This document shows positions 17,601 to 26,196 of a DNA stretch of 36,936 bases, piece by piece. This stretch comes from an uncultured Bacteroides sp. Lineage in GTDB: Bacteria > Bacteroidota > Bacteroidia > Bacteroidales > Bacteroidaceae. The stretch lies in contig CASELH010000023.1 of NCBI GenBank assembly GCA_949288715.1, forward strand, positions 1 through 36,936, read 5' to 3'. The first letter of the stretch is position 1. The number at the start of each line of letters is the position of its first letter. The notes under the pieces are model-generated. The model did not search any database. It saw nothing but the letters and a program-made list of their open reading frames with translations, and had not been told where the DNA came from. The translations under genes and the position numbers were made by a program.

Positions 17601-20600
17601 TTAGAATGTGACGTTCAATCCGAATACCACCTTTTTGGAAGATGGGTAGTAACCTTTGTCCACACCGATGGCATTGCCGCTTCCGGTTACTTCGGGGTCG
17701 AAGCCGGGGTAGGAGGTGAAGGTGAAGAAGTCTTCCAGCGAGCAATATACGCGCAGGTTGTCCAGCCCGATCTTGTTCAGTACAGGCTTGGGCAGGGTGT
17801 AGCCCAGCTGGATTTGCTTAATCTTGAAGTAAGAGCCGTCGAATATCACGCCGTCGCTCACCCAGTATTTGTCGATGTCGGCAGCACCGGCACGGGGACG
17901 GGAGGCATGCGTGTGGCTGGGTGTCCAGCGGTCGTCGTAGTATTCCTTCAAGATGTTGGCTTGCAGGCGGTCGCCGCGTGTGAGGCAGGCAAAGATGTCG
18001 TTGCCTTGCGAGCCGGTGCCGAAGACGGTCATGTCAATCCCCTTCCAAGAGCCGCTCAGCGTGATGCCGTAGGTGAAGTCGGGGATGCCGCTGCCTATCA
18101 TGGTGCGGTCGGACTCATTGATGGTGTTGTTGGTGTCCAGGTCGGCAAAGATGGGGTTACCGGTAGCTTCGTCGATGCCTTCCACCTTGTAGCCGCGGAA
18201 GTACCAGGCGGGATAGCCTTCCTCGAACACGGTGATGCCTTGCGTCATGTGGAAGCTTGCGCCGTTGATGCGGTCCAATGACTCGTGCACGTAGGTCACT
18301 TCGTTCTTCACCGTGGCGAGGTTGGCGCGTATCTCGTAGTTGAAGTCGCCGCGTTGCTCGCGCCAGCCCAGTTCCAGTTCCACGCCGGTGTTTTCCACGT
18401 TTCCGGCGTTGACGGGCGATGCTGTGTTGCCCACGATGGTGGAGGGCGTGATGCCGGTGATGATCAGGTCTTTGGTCTTCTTCTTGTACCAGTCGAAGGT
18501 GAACGACAGGCGGTCGTTGAGGAAGCGGGCGTCAAGGCCTATGTCCACTTGTTCGGAAGTTTCCCACTTCAGTTCGTTGTTGCCGGTGGCTGAGGGCGAC
18601 GAACCGGTATTGTAGACCAGGTTGTTGGTATAGGGATAAGAAATGTTGGAGCCGATGGAAGCCAGGTACATGTAGTTGCCCAAGCTGGCCGTCGTACCGT
18701 TCTGTCCCCAGCTGCCGCGCAGTTTCAGGTGGCTCAGCCAGCCGTTGGTGCGCTCCATGAATTTTTCGCGCGACACGGTCCAGCCCAGCGAGAAGGCGGG
18801 GAAGTAGCCCCAGCGGTTGTCGATGGGCAGCACGGACGAGTCGGCGGCATCGGCGCGCAGCGAGAATTGGGCCATGTACTTGCCGTCGTAGTCGTAGGTG
18901 GCGCGGCCGAAATAGGCCAGCTTGCGCCCGATGAACTCTTCGCCACCGCTCACGCCCTTGGTTGCCGTGGCTGTGGCATAGGCAAAGTAGGCGTAGAGCG
19001 GGTCGTCTTTCTTGAAGCCCAGGTCATCTTCGCTGCCGGTGATGCTGCCCGATACGTTGAACGTGCGGTTTTCGATGAACGACATACCCAGCATGGCGGT
19101 GACGCTGTGCTTGCCGAAGCTTTGCATGTAGTTGGCAAAGTTTTCCCATTGCAGGTAGAGGGGCACCGAGGCGCTGGCGTTGACCGACATGTAGTTCTGG
19201 TGGATGGTGCCGTTCACGTAGTAGTCGTTGTTCAGCGCGTAGGTCTTGAAGCCGGAGAGGCGGTAACCCAGGCGCGAGGTGATGGTGAGTTGCTTCAGGG
19301 GCTTCAGGTTGGCAAAGAGCACGCCGTTCAGGCTGTAGCCGCTGTTCTTGTTCTGCGACTTGTCGCGCATGATGAACGGGTTGTACTGGTCGCTCTCCTG
19401 GTAGGCGGAGGTGGAGTAATAGTTGCCGTTCTTGTCCCGGAGCAGCGTGTGGCCTTCGTCCAGGATGCGTTGCATGTGGTCGGGCAGGTTGTCCGGACTG
19501 TAGGTGACGGGCGTCAGCGGGTCGAGCTGCAGCACGGACATCAGCAGGCTGCCGTACTCCGAGCCTTCGGACACCGACTTGACGTCGTAGTACTCAATCT
19601 GGTTGTTCGTGCCCACCTGCAGCCAGGGCTTGATGTGGTAGTCGGCGTTGATGGTGGCGGTGAGGCGCTTGTACACGTCGGCGTCGCCCTTCACGTAGCC
19701 GTTGTTGTTCAGGTAGGACAGCGAGAGGTAGTACGTGCCATTCTCGTTGCCGCCTTGCAGGGCCACGTTGTGCTTCTGCATCAGCGAGCGTTCGAAGGTG
19801 GCCTTGGCCCAGTCGGTGTTGGTGCGGAAGTCCCACGTGGAGTTTATTTTGTCCATCGAGATGTAGTTGGCCTCGGTCATGTAGTCTATGTACTGCTCGG
19901 CGTTGAGCACATGGGGCACGCTGGCAATCTGCTGGGTGGAGATTTGGAAGTCGTAGGTGACGGTGCCCGTGCCCACCTTTCCTTTCTTGGTGGTGATGAG
20001 CACCACGCCGTTTCCGGCAGCCGCGCCGTAGATGGCGGCGGAGGCGGCATCCTTCAGCACCTCCATCGACTCGATGTCATTGGGGTCGAGGCCGCCGATG
20101 TCGCTGGCAATACGTCCGTCCACCACATAGAGCGGGTCGCACGAGCCGTTGCTGCTGATACCGCGGATGCGCACCGTGGGCGACGAGCCGGGCGCGGCCG
20201 ATGCCTGGAATATCTGCACGCCCGCCGTCTTGCCCTGCAGGGCCTGTTCCGGGCGGGTGATGGTGCGGTTCTCCATGTCGCCGGCCTTCACCTGCGAGAT
20301 GGCGCCCGTCACCGAGCTCTTCTTCTGCACGCCGTAGCCCACTACCACGAGTTCGTCCAGCGTCTCGCTGTCCTCTTCCATGGTGACGTTCAGCGTGCCC
20401 TCTTTTACGGGGTGTTCCTGCGTGACGTAGCCCACGTAGGAGAATACCAGCGTGCCCTCGACAGCGGCGTTGAGGGTGTAGTTTCCGTCGAGGTCGGTCA
20501 CCACGCCGTTGGTGGTGCCCTTTTCGAGGATGGAGACTCCAATCATCGGCACCCCAAGGTTGTCGACGACTGTACCTGTCACCTTCACCTGGACCTGTGC

Positions 20601-20684
20601 CAAGGCGGGGACGATGCACAACAATAGGACGAGGGCGGTCGTCATGAGCCGCTTCAGTCCCGTGTTTTTCAAGTTGTTGTTCAT
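17601..20684 (-). CDS. SusC/RagA-like TonB-dependent outer-membrane receptor
   Basis: 1027-residue active transporter. In order: signal peptide (1-29), carboxypeptidase-regulatory-like domain (VTGTVVDNLGVPMIGVSILEKG, about 35-110), TonB box region DELVVVGYG (about 111-119), plug domain with PGSSPTVRIRGISSNGSCDPLYVVDG and DIESMEVLKDAASAAIYG, then a large beta-barrel ending in KVVFGLNVTF with the terminal Phe expected for BAM insertion. It forms the importer with the SusD encoded 17 bp later. Upstream is a 204-bp leader with tandem repeats and a hairpin, and then the DUF4469 gene on the same strand. Control by the divergent HTCS is likely by analogy with other PULs. Confidence 0.97.
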   Translation of the reverse strand: MNNNLKNTGLKRLMTTALVLLLCIVPALAQVQVKVTGTVVDNLGVPMIGVSILEKGTTNGVVTDLDGNYTLNAAVEGTLVFSYVGYVTQEHPVKEGTLNVTMEEDSETLDELVVVGYGVQKKSSVTGAISQVKAGDMENRTITRPEQALQGKTAGVQIFQASAAPGSSPTVRIRGISSNGSCDPLYVVDGRIASDIGGLDPNDIESMEVLKDAASAAIYGAAAGNGVVLITTKKGKVGTGTVTYDFQISTQQIASVPHVLNAEQYIDYMTEANYISMDKINSTWDFRTNTDWAKATFERSLMQKHNVALQGGNENGTYYLSLSYLNNNGYVKGDADVYKRLTATINADYHIKPWLQVGTNNQIEYYDVKSVSEGSEYGSLLMSVLQLDPLTPVTYSPDNLPDHMQRILDEGHTLLRDKNGNYYSTSAYQESDQYNPFIMRDKSQNKNSGYSLNGVLFANLKPLKQLTITSRLGYRLSGFKTYALNNDYYVNGTIHQNYMSVNASASVPLYLQWENFANYMQSFGKHSVTAMLGMSFIENRTFNVSGSITGSEDDLGFKKDDPLYAYFAYATATATKGVSGGEEFIGRKLAYFGRATYDYDGKYMAQFSLRADAADSSVLPIDNRWGYFPAFSLGWTVSREKFMERTNGWLSHLKLRGSWGQNGTTASLGNYMYLASIGSNISYPYTNNLVYNTGSSPSATGNNELKWETSEQVDIGLDARFLNDRLSFTFDWYKKKTKDLIITGITPSTIVGNTASPVNAGNVENTGVELELGWREQRGDFNYEIRANLATVKNEVTYVHESLDRINGASFHMTQGITVFEEGYPAWYFRGYKVEGIDEATGNPIFADLDTNNTINESDRTMIGSGIPDFTYGITLSGSWKGIDMTVFGTGSQGNDIFACLTRGDRLQANILKEYYDDRWTPSHTHASRPRAGAADIDKYWVSDGVIFDGSYFKIKQIQLGYTLPKPVLNKIGLDNLRVYCSLEDFFTFTSYPGFDPEVTGSGNAIGVDKGYYPSSKKVVFGLNVTF

Positions 20685-20728
20685 GTTTTGATAAGTTTTA
20701 GTTAATAATTGAAGTTATTGAAGTTTGT

Positions 20729-20746
20729 GTCCGGAATCCTCCGGAC
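20729..20746. repeat. perfect 7-bp hairpin in the susC leader
   Basis: GTCCGGA (20729-20735) and TCCGGAC (20740-20746) flank a 4-nt loop. In the leftward transcript it lies about 45 nt before the susC start codon. There is no U-run, so it is more likely a leader structure (stability or translation control) than a terminator. Confidence 0.6.
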
Positions 20747-20791
20747 GGGGTATTTTATATTCCGAGGATTTGGATGTCCCTCTAAGACCGT

Positions 20792-20863
20792 CTTTGTAGG
20801 GATATACAAGCGAGGCTTTGTGTGGGTATACAAGCGAGGCTTTGTAGGGGTATACAAACGGGT
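20792..20863. repeat. three 24-bp tandem repeats upstream of susC
   Basis: Units at 20792-20815, 20816-20839 and 20840-20863 begin CTTTGTAGGG or CTTTGTGTGG and continue TATACAAGCGAGG with few changes. Units 1 and 3 carry the dyad TTGTA...TACAA. The array is flanked by a diverged 18-bp direct repeat, ATTTGGATGTCCCTCTAA (20768-20785) and ATTTAGATGGTCCTCTAA (20864-20881), exactly 96 bp (4 x 24) apart. It lies between the DUF4469 gene and susC. Confidence 0.85.
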
Positions 20864-20888
20864 ATTTAGATGGTCCTCTAAATTCGGG

Positions 20889-21722
20889 TCAACCCAGCTG
20901 ATGGTCGCCGTCGTCCTCGTCGTCACTGCCGCTGCCGGGTGTTTCGGGCTCTTCGGCGGCGGTGCCCACGGCCAAGGGGTCGGGCAATTCGTAGGTGCGC
21001 GGCGACTTTACGGTGTAGCCCCCTCCGCTGTACTGCGTGCACACACTCACGCGCCACAGCCCGTCCGTTACCTCCGTGGGCAGCACGAAGATGAGCTGCT
21101 TGGGCTCGTTGACGGTGATGTCGGCCAGCGGCACGAACACCTGTGTGGAGGGCTCTTCCACCGAGGTGAAGGTGACGCCCACCGTGGGGTCGGTGCCCGC
21201 AATCTTGATGTTGCGCCCCGTGAGGCGGATGTTCTTGCCCGGCTGGGGTGCTTTGGTGGCCACGGTGCCGTCGTCGGCGCGCGTCTGCGCCACCGCCCCG
21301 TTGAGCAGCGGGCCCACCACGGCGGGCTGGGTGAACAGTTCCAGTCGGCATGCCTGCATGGCTTCGCGCAGGTCGGCGCCCATGCTGAGGGTGGCGTACA
21401 CCTTCACCTTGTCATGGTCGATGGCTTGCGAGAGTTCGGCCTCCATCACCGTGCCGCTGGCTCCGGGGCGGATGAGGGCCGTGGGGGTGGAGACGATGTA
21501 CGAGCTGGATACGGCGTCACACTTCACCCGCTCGGCATCGTTGAGAATGGTGTACACCTCGTCGGCGTTCTTGTTCAGCCGCGTGGCCACCTCTTCGGCA
21601 ATGTTCCGCAAGGTGATGGTGTCCGGCATGGTTTTGGCACGGAGGTAGTAGTCGCCCTCCTGTTCGGTCAGCTTCGCGTCGTAAGCGATGAGGCTGATGA
21701 GCTTGTTGAAGGTTGTTGGCAT
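20889..21722 (-). CDS. DUF4469 protein with HU-like N-terminal domain
   Basis: 277 residues. The first ~120 (MPTTFNKLISLIAYDAKLTEQEGDYYLRAK, then ITLRNIAEEVATRLNKNADEVYTILND) look like the HU/IHF-like DNA-binding domain known from Bacteroides DUF4469 proteins. Residues about 135-250 form a beta-sandwich-like DUF4469 region (GKNIRLTGRNIKIAGTDPTVGVTF; LIFVLPTEVTDGLWRVSVCTQYSGGG). The tail (about 255-277) is acidic and low-complexity (PGSGSDDEDDGD). There is no signal peptide, so it should be cytoplasmic and probably binds nucleic acid. It is the first gene leftward from the divergent HTCS and is 204 bp upstream of susC. This is an odd place for such a gene; it may take part in control of the locus or be there by chance. 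Confidence 0.82.
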   Translation of the reverse strand: MPTTFNKLISLIAYDAKLTEQEGDYYLRAKTMPDTITLRNIAEEVATRLNKNADEVYTILNDAERVKCDAVSSSYIVSTPTALIRPGASGTVMEAELSQAIDHDKVKVYATLSMGADLREAMQACRLELFTQPAVVGPLLNGAVAQTRADDGTVATKAPQPGKNIRLTGRNIKIAGTDPTVGVTFTSVEEPSTQVFVPLADITVNEPKQLIFVLPTEVTDGLWRVSVCTQYSGGGYTVKSPRTYELPDPLAVGTAAEEPETPGSGSDDEDDGDHQLG

Positions 21723-21765
21723 GGTTGTTAAGTGTAATTATATAAAGTTGGATACTTGATTTGTC

Positions 21766-21831
21766 AGCGTTCCATCGCTACCGTGGTAGCGTTCCATCGC
21801 CAGCGTGGTAGCGCTTCATCGCTACCGGGAG
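21766..21831. repeat. three 22-bp tandem repeats between HTCS and DUF4469 genes
   Basis: Units at 21766-21787, 21788-21809 and 21810-21831 share AGCGTTCCATCGCTACCG with few changes. They create perfect inverted repeats: CGCTACC-GT-GGTAGCG at 21776-21791 and GGTAGCG-N6-CGCTACC at 21807-21826. They lie 44 bp upstream of the leftward DUF4469 start and could be a leader hairpin or regulator site. Confidence 0.85.
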
Positions 21832-21952
21832 GGTGATGGAAGCCCAACAAGAGTGGCTTGAAACACGCTTGCAATATTACCGAAAACCTTTTTTAACGGA
21901 TGGCAGGTGATTCCAAAAAACTGTTCCCGTGGTGTAAAGTGCTTGCACCGGT

Positions 21953-21981
21953 GTCCAAAATCTGTCACTACAGTCCAAAAT
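21953..21981. promoter_or_regulatory. direct repeat GTCCAAAAT, two copies 20 bp apart
   Basis: Identical 9-mers at 21953-21961 and 21973-21981, with a weaker TTCCAAAA at 21911. A spacing of about two helical turns suits a dimeric regulator. It is in the region between the divergent HTCS and DUF4469 genes, about 80 bp before the HTCS -7 box. This is a candidate HTCS binding site only. Confidence 0.4.
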
Positions 21982-22035
21982 ATGCCTTATAGCATGTTTT
22001 AGGGTACTTTTGAGGCTTATTTTCATGCAGAAAGA

Positions 22036-22068
22036 TGTGCCGCTTTACAAGCATTCGCCTTATATTTG
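22036..22068 (+). promoter_or_regulatory. promoter of the HTCS gene
   Basis: TATATTTG at 22061-22068 is an exact TAnnTTTG match. TGTG at 22036-22039 matches the -33 TTTG at 3 of 4 positions, with a 21-bp spacer. Transcription should start near 22075, just before the first ATG at 22087. Confidence 0.65.
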
Positions 22069-22086
22069 CCATCGTAAAGACCGAAC

Positions 22087-25000
22087 ATGTATTTTACCAT
22101 AATTAAGATGAAGACACAATTCTTTTCTTTTTGCTCTTGCCTTTGCTTGCTCCTGTCCGCTGCCGCCTCTTGCAGCCGGGAAGCGGCGGGCGTGCAGGTG
22201 GAAGATGCCAACAGCCCGTCGATATCCGCCACCCTCTCGAACCAGCAGGTGAATGCCTTTGCCGAAGACAGCAAAGGGCGCATCTGGATAGGGACCTTCC
22301 GGGGGCTGAACCGCTACGACGGGCACGACTATTACCAATACTTCTGCACCAACGACTCCACGGGCTTGCCGGACAACCAGATTCTCGACTTGCTGAACGA
22401 CTCGCAGGGCAGGTTGTGGGTGGCCACCAACGACGGCTTGTGCCTCTATACGGAGCAGGACGGCTTTGAGCGCATCCCGCAGCCCGACGGAGACAGGCAC
22501 TGCAACCAGTTGCTGGAAGACCGCGAGGGGAACATCTACGTGAGCACCGGGACGCAGATTTTGCGTTTCGACCCCGCATCGCGGCAACTGGTACGCGCCA
22601 TACCCGACATCAACCCTTGGCGTTCGTATTACGCCAAGGGTTACATTGACGGTGAAAACCATTTATGGATATTTTCTCCTGAGTGTTTGCGCCGCTATAG
22701 CCTGGTGACTTGCCGGGAGACGGATTCCATCCCCTTGGTCGGGAAGCCTTATATATCCTGCCTCCATCCTAATGGCGACTTGTGGATGGTGGGCGACAAT
22801 GGCATATCGGTATTCGACACCAACAGTTCACACTTCCGGCCCCTTCCAGAAGTCGTGGCGGGCAATCCCCGGTTGCACTATGCGGAAATCACGTGCATTT
22901 ATCCTTATACCAACAGCCAGTTGCTGCTGGCCACGTTCAAGGATGGGGTATTCTGCTATGACAGCACGCGGGGCACGTTGACTCACCAGGATGATGCCGG
23001 CTTCCCGTTCGAGGTTCCGGCTTTCGGCGTGACGCAGATGTTTACCGACACGAACGGCAACTTATGGATGGGGTCTGCCTCACGGGGGTATGCGGTGCAC
23101 TACCGGCAGAAAGAGTGGTTTAATAGCAACAGCTACCTATATACTTACATGAAGGACAAGTTTGTTACCTCACTTGCCATAGAGAAAGACCGCTACCTGT
23201 GGGCTGCCACCCAAACGGATGGCTTGTACCGCTATGACACGCAAGGACGGCGGATGGAACAAATAGACATTGGCGGCATCTTTCAGAGCGGAAATGGGCA
23301 GGCAGCCACCGTGCAGGCTCTGCTGGCCGACCGCAGGGGGCGCATTTGGCTCCTGCCAAGGGGCAGCAACGTGATAGCCCGGTGCCACTATGCCGCAGGA
23401 GGCTTGCAGGTAGAACGGAAGTACCATCTGGACCATTTACCCATGAACATAGCCGAGGGAACGGATGGGAAGATTTGGGTAAGCACTTTCAGCCCATACA
23501 TCTATTCACTGGTTGCCGGCAGTGAGGATTTCGATACCATAAAGGTTTTTCAGGAAGGATTTGTTTTCATTCCCGGCCTGCAGCCCCGCCGTAACGGCCA
23601 TTTGGTGGCTGCGGCTTATGGACAACCTCTGCAGGAAGTTATCCCGGAAACGGGAGAGGTGCGCAAGGTTGTAATTAGTCAGGAGGATAAAGAGGCCTGC
23701 ATCCGCCGCTCCACCTTTATCCCCACCGTCATTCGCCGCGACTCCAAGCGTCGGCTGTGGATAGGCACTGTGGGCAACGGCCTGCTGTGCTACACCCATG
23801 AGGACGGCCGCCTGCGCCCCGTGCCCGGCGCGCCTTGCACCGACATCTCGTCCATGGAAGAAGACGCGCAAGGCAACCTGTGGGTCAGCACGCTTTACGG
23901 CTTGGGTAGATACAATCCCGAGACCGGCACCTTTACCAATTATTACGAGGCAGACGGCATAGGCGGCAACCAGTTTTACGACCGGGCTTCGTGCCGGTTG
24001 CCGGATGGCACGCTGGTGTTTGGCGGCACGCACGGGCTGACCTTCTTCAACCCCGCCGACGTGCAGGTGAAGCACGATGTACGCCTGTTGTTCGAAGACC
24101 TGAAGGTGCACAACCGGCGCATACGTCCCGGCACGACGGATGAGGTTATAGACAAGCATCTGTCTTGCAACCCCGATGTGCAGTTGCGTCACGACCAAAA
24201 CAGCTTTGGCATCTCCTTTACCGCCTTGGACTACAGTGAGCACAACCGTCTGCATTATTACTATAAGCTTGAAGGCTATGATTCCGACTGGATAAACATA
24301 CGCAATAACCGAGAGGCTTACTTTGCCAATCTGCCTGCGGGCAACTACGTGTTCAAGGTCCGGGCTGCCAATGACCAGGAGATGGCAGAGGCCGAAAACT
24401 CCTTGCACATCACCGTGCAGCCCGCCCCTTGGGCCACATGGTGGGCATATACCCTATATATATTGGTGATAGCAGCGATTGCCGGGCTGTTTGTCAAGAA
24501 CTACCTGCGCATTCGTGCGGAGAAGGCAGCCTTGCGTAGAGCCGAGCAGGAGAAAGAACAAGAACAGCGGGTGAACCAGATGAACATGAGCTTCTTTGCC
24601 AACGTGTCGCATGAATTCCGTACGCCGCTCACCATGATTGCCGGGCCGGTGGCTCAACTTTGCGACAGTCCGGACATTGGTGGCAGGTCGAAGGAGTTGC
24701 TGTACATTGTGCAGCGCAGCGTGAACCGCATGCTGAAGCTGGTGAACCAGTTGCTGGACTTCAACAAGCTGGAGAATGATGCGTTAAAGCTAAAGGTGCG
24801 CAGGCAAGACGTGGTGAGCGTGTTGAAAGCGCAAATAGACATGTATCGTGAAAGCGCCGCCCGCAGAGGCATCGGCCTGGAAACGGACGGACTGGAAGAT
24901 GCCTTCCTGATGTGGCTGGACGAGGATAAGATAGACAAGATATTCGGCAACCTGATGTCCAATGCCTTGAAGTTCACCCCACAGGGCGGGCGCATCACGG

Positions 25001-26196
25001 TGTCGTTCGATGTGGTGGGGCGGACGGAAGCTGCGAAACTATTCCCCTTGGACGGGCAGGACAAGGGCGTGCAATACATTAAGGTATCTGTGGCCGACAC
25101 GGGCAAGGGCATCCCCGAAGACCAGCTTGAAAAGATATTCGAACGCTATTACCAGCTGGACGGTCATGCAGGGGGAAGCTATAATTGGGGTACGGGCATT
25201 GGGTTATACTACGCCCGTCGGTTGGCCCGTCTACATCACGGCTACCTCAAGGCTTTCCCTCCGGCAAAAGGCTGCGGGGCAGTGTTCACGTTTATCCTTC
25301 CTGCCGATGATGTGGCTTATGCGGGTGAAGAACGCAGGGCGGAGGAGCTGCCGCAGTCGGAAGCATTCCCTTTGCCAGAGCAAGAGAGGGACTCCGCAAT
25401 ACATAGTGAGGAGGAAGTCAATGGAAAGGAACGCAGGCAAACCATTTTGGTCGTAGACGATGACGCCGAAGTGGTGCACTACCTGGAGGTGCTGCTCTCG
25501 AAAGACTATCGCGTGGTGTGCCGCTTCGATGCCGACGCTGCCTTGGAAGCCATCCGCAAGGAGGTGCCCGACCTGGTGCTGAGCGACGTGGTGATGCCCG
25601 AAAAGAGCGGTTGCCAGTTGTGCTGTGAGGTGAAGGAAGACTTGCAGCTGTGCCACATCCCCGTGGTGCTGGTGACGGCAAAGGGGGCGACCAAAGACAA
25701 GGTAGAAGGGCTGAACGCCGGAGCCGACGCCTACGTCACCAAGCCTTTCGACCCCGTTTACCTGCAGGCGCTCATCAAGTCGCAGCTCAGCAATCGGGAG
25801 AAGGTGCGCAACCTCTTGGCCCGGTCCACGCAGACGGATAACATCAGCAAAGACATGCTGTCGCCGCAGGACGAGGCTTTCATGTCCGAACTGTATCGAG
25901 CCATGGAAGAGGAGCTCTCCAATGCGGAGTTGGATATTGTCCGCCTGGTGGAGTCGTTGAAGATTTCGCGTTCCAAGTTCTACTACAAGGTAAAGGGGCT
26001 GACGGGCGAGAATCCGGGCGCCTTCTTCCGCACCTATAAGCTGAACCGTGCCGCACAGCTGGTGGCTGAGGGCCGATACACCCTTGCCGAGGTTGCCGAC
26101 ATGACGGGATTCAGCACGCCGTCGCACTTCACGAAGTGTTTCAAGCGGCAGTTTGGCGTGGTGCCCAGCGAGTATAAGCCGCAGGCTCCTCAGTAG
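22087..26196 (+). CDS. hybrid two-component system sensor/regulator (HTCS)
   Basis: Single-chain PUL regulator, 1369 residues. In order: signal sequence (the ATG at 22108, residue 8, gives MKTQFFSFCSCLCLLLSAAASC and may be the true start); periplasmic sensor of repeated beta-propeller blades (DSKGRIWIGTFRGLNRYD, DSQGRLWVATNDGL, DREGNIYV, and others, about 45-650); Y_Y_Y domain (about 700-780); one transmembrane helix (about 784-806); HisKA with His842 in FFANVSHEFRTPL; HATPase with GNLMSNALKFTPQGG, ADTGKGIPED and GTGIGLYYARRLARLHHG; receiver with ILVVDDD and phospho-acceptor Asp1167 in LVLSDVVMPEKSG; and a C-terminal AraC-type HTH ending at SEYKPQAPQ. It diverges from the DUF4469-susCD operon, which it most likely controls on sensing the ligand. 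Its stop codon overlaps the end of the convergent nuclease gene. Confidence 0.96.
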   Translation: MYFTIIKMKTQFFSFCSCLCLLLSAAASCSREAAGVQVEDANSPSISATLSNQQVNAFAEDSKGRIWIGTFRGLNRYDGHDYYQYFCTNDSTGLPDNQILDLLNDSQGRLWVATNDGLCLYTEQDGFERIPQPDGDRHCNQLLEDREGNIYVSTGTQILRFDPASRQLVRAIPDINPWRSYYAKGYIDGENHLWIFSPECLRRYSLVTCRETDSIPLVGKPYISCLHPNGDLWMVGDNGISVFDTNSSHFRPLPEVVAGNPRLHYAEITCIYPYTNSQLLLATFKDGVFCYDSTRGTLTHQDDAGFPFEVPAFGVTQMFTDTNGNLWMGSASRGYAVHYRQKEWFNSNSYLYTYMKDKFVTSLAIEKDRYLWAATQTDGLYRYDTQGRRMEQIDIGGIFQSGNGQAATVQALLADRRGRIWLLPRGSNVIARCHYAAGGLQVERKYHLDHLPMNIAEGTDGKIWVSTFSPYIYSLVAGSEDFDTIKVFQEGFVFIPGLQPRRNGHLVAAAYGQPLQEVIPETGEVRKVVISQEDKEACIRRSTFIPTVIRRDSKRRLWIGTVGNGLLCYTHEDGRLRPVPGAPCTDISSMEEDAQGNLWVSTLYGLGRYNPETGTFTNYYEADGIGGNQFYDRASCRLPDGTLVFGGTHGLTFFNPADVQVKHDVRLLFEDLKVHNRRIRPGTTDEVIDKHLSCNPDVQLRHDQNSFGISFTALDYSEHNRLHYYYKLEGYDSDWINIRNNREAYFANLPAGNYVFKVRAANDQEMAEAENSLHITVQPAPWATWWAYTLYILVIAAIAGLFVKNYLRIRAEKAALRRAEQEKEQEQRVNQMNMSFFANVSHEFRTPLTMIAGPVAQLCDSPDIGGRSKELLYIVQRSVNRMLKLVNQLLDFNKLENDALKLKVRRQDVVSVLKAQIDMYRESAARRGIGLETDGLEDAFLMWLDEDKIDKIFGNLMSNALKFTPQGGRITVSFDVVGRTEAAKLFPLDGQDKGVQYIKVSVADTGKGIPEDQLEKIFERYYQLDGHAGGSYNWGTGIGLYYARRLARLHHGYLKAFPPAKGCGAVFTFILPADDVAYAGEERRAEELPQSEAFPLPEQERDSAIHSEEEVNGKERRQTILVVDDDAEVVHYLEVLLSKDYRVVCRFDADAALEAIRKEVPDLVLSDVVMPEKSGCQLCCEVKEDLQLCHIPVVLVTAKGATKDKVEGLNAGADAYVTKPFDPVYLQALIKSQLSNREKVRNLLARSTQTDNISKDMLSPQDEAFMSELYRAMEEELSNAELDIVRLVESLKISRSKFYYKVKGLTGENPGAFFRTYKLNRAAQLVAEGRYTLAEVADMTGFSTPSHFTKCFKRQFGVVPSEYKPQAPQ

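Noticed and set aside
18729-20627. 632-residue open frame on the + strand opposite susC
   Set aside because: It is the antisense shadow of a GC-rich, strongly conserved SusC gene. The translation is low-complexity (many V, G, H, A) with no domain.
20709-21731. + strand frame of 340 residues with GFVWVYKR repeats
   Set aside because: It is the 24-bp array plus the antisense of the DUF4469 gene; the repeat is in frame because 24 is divisible by 3.
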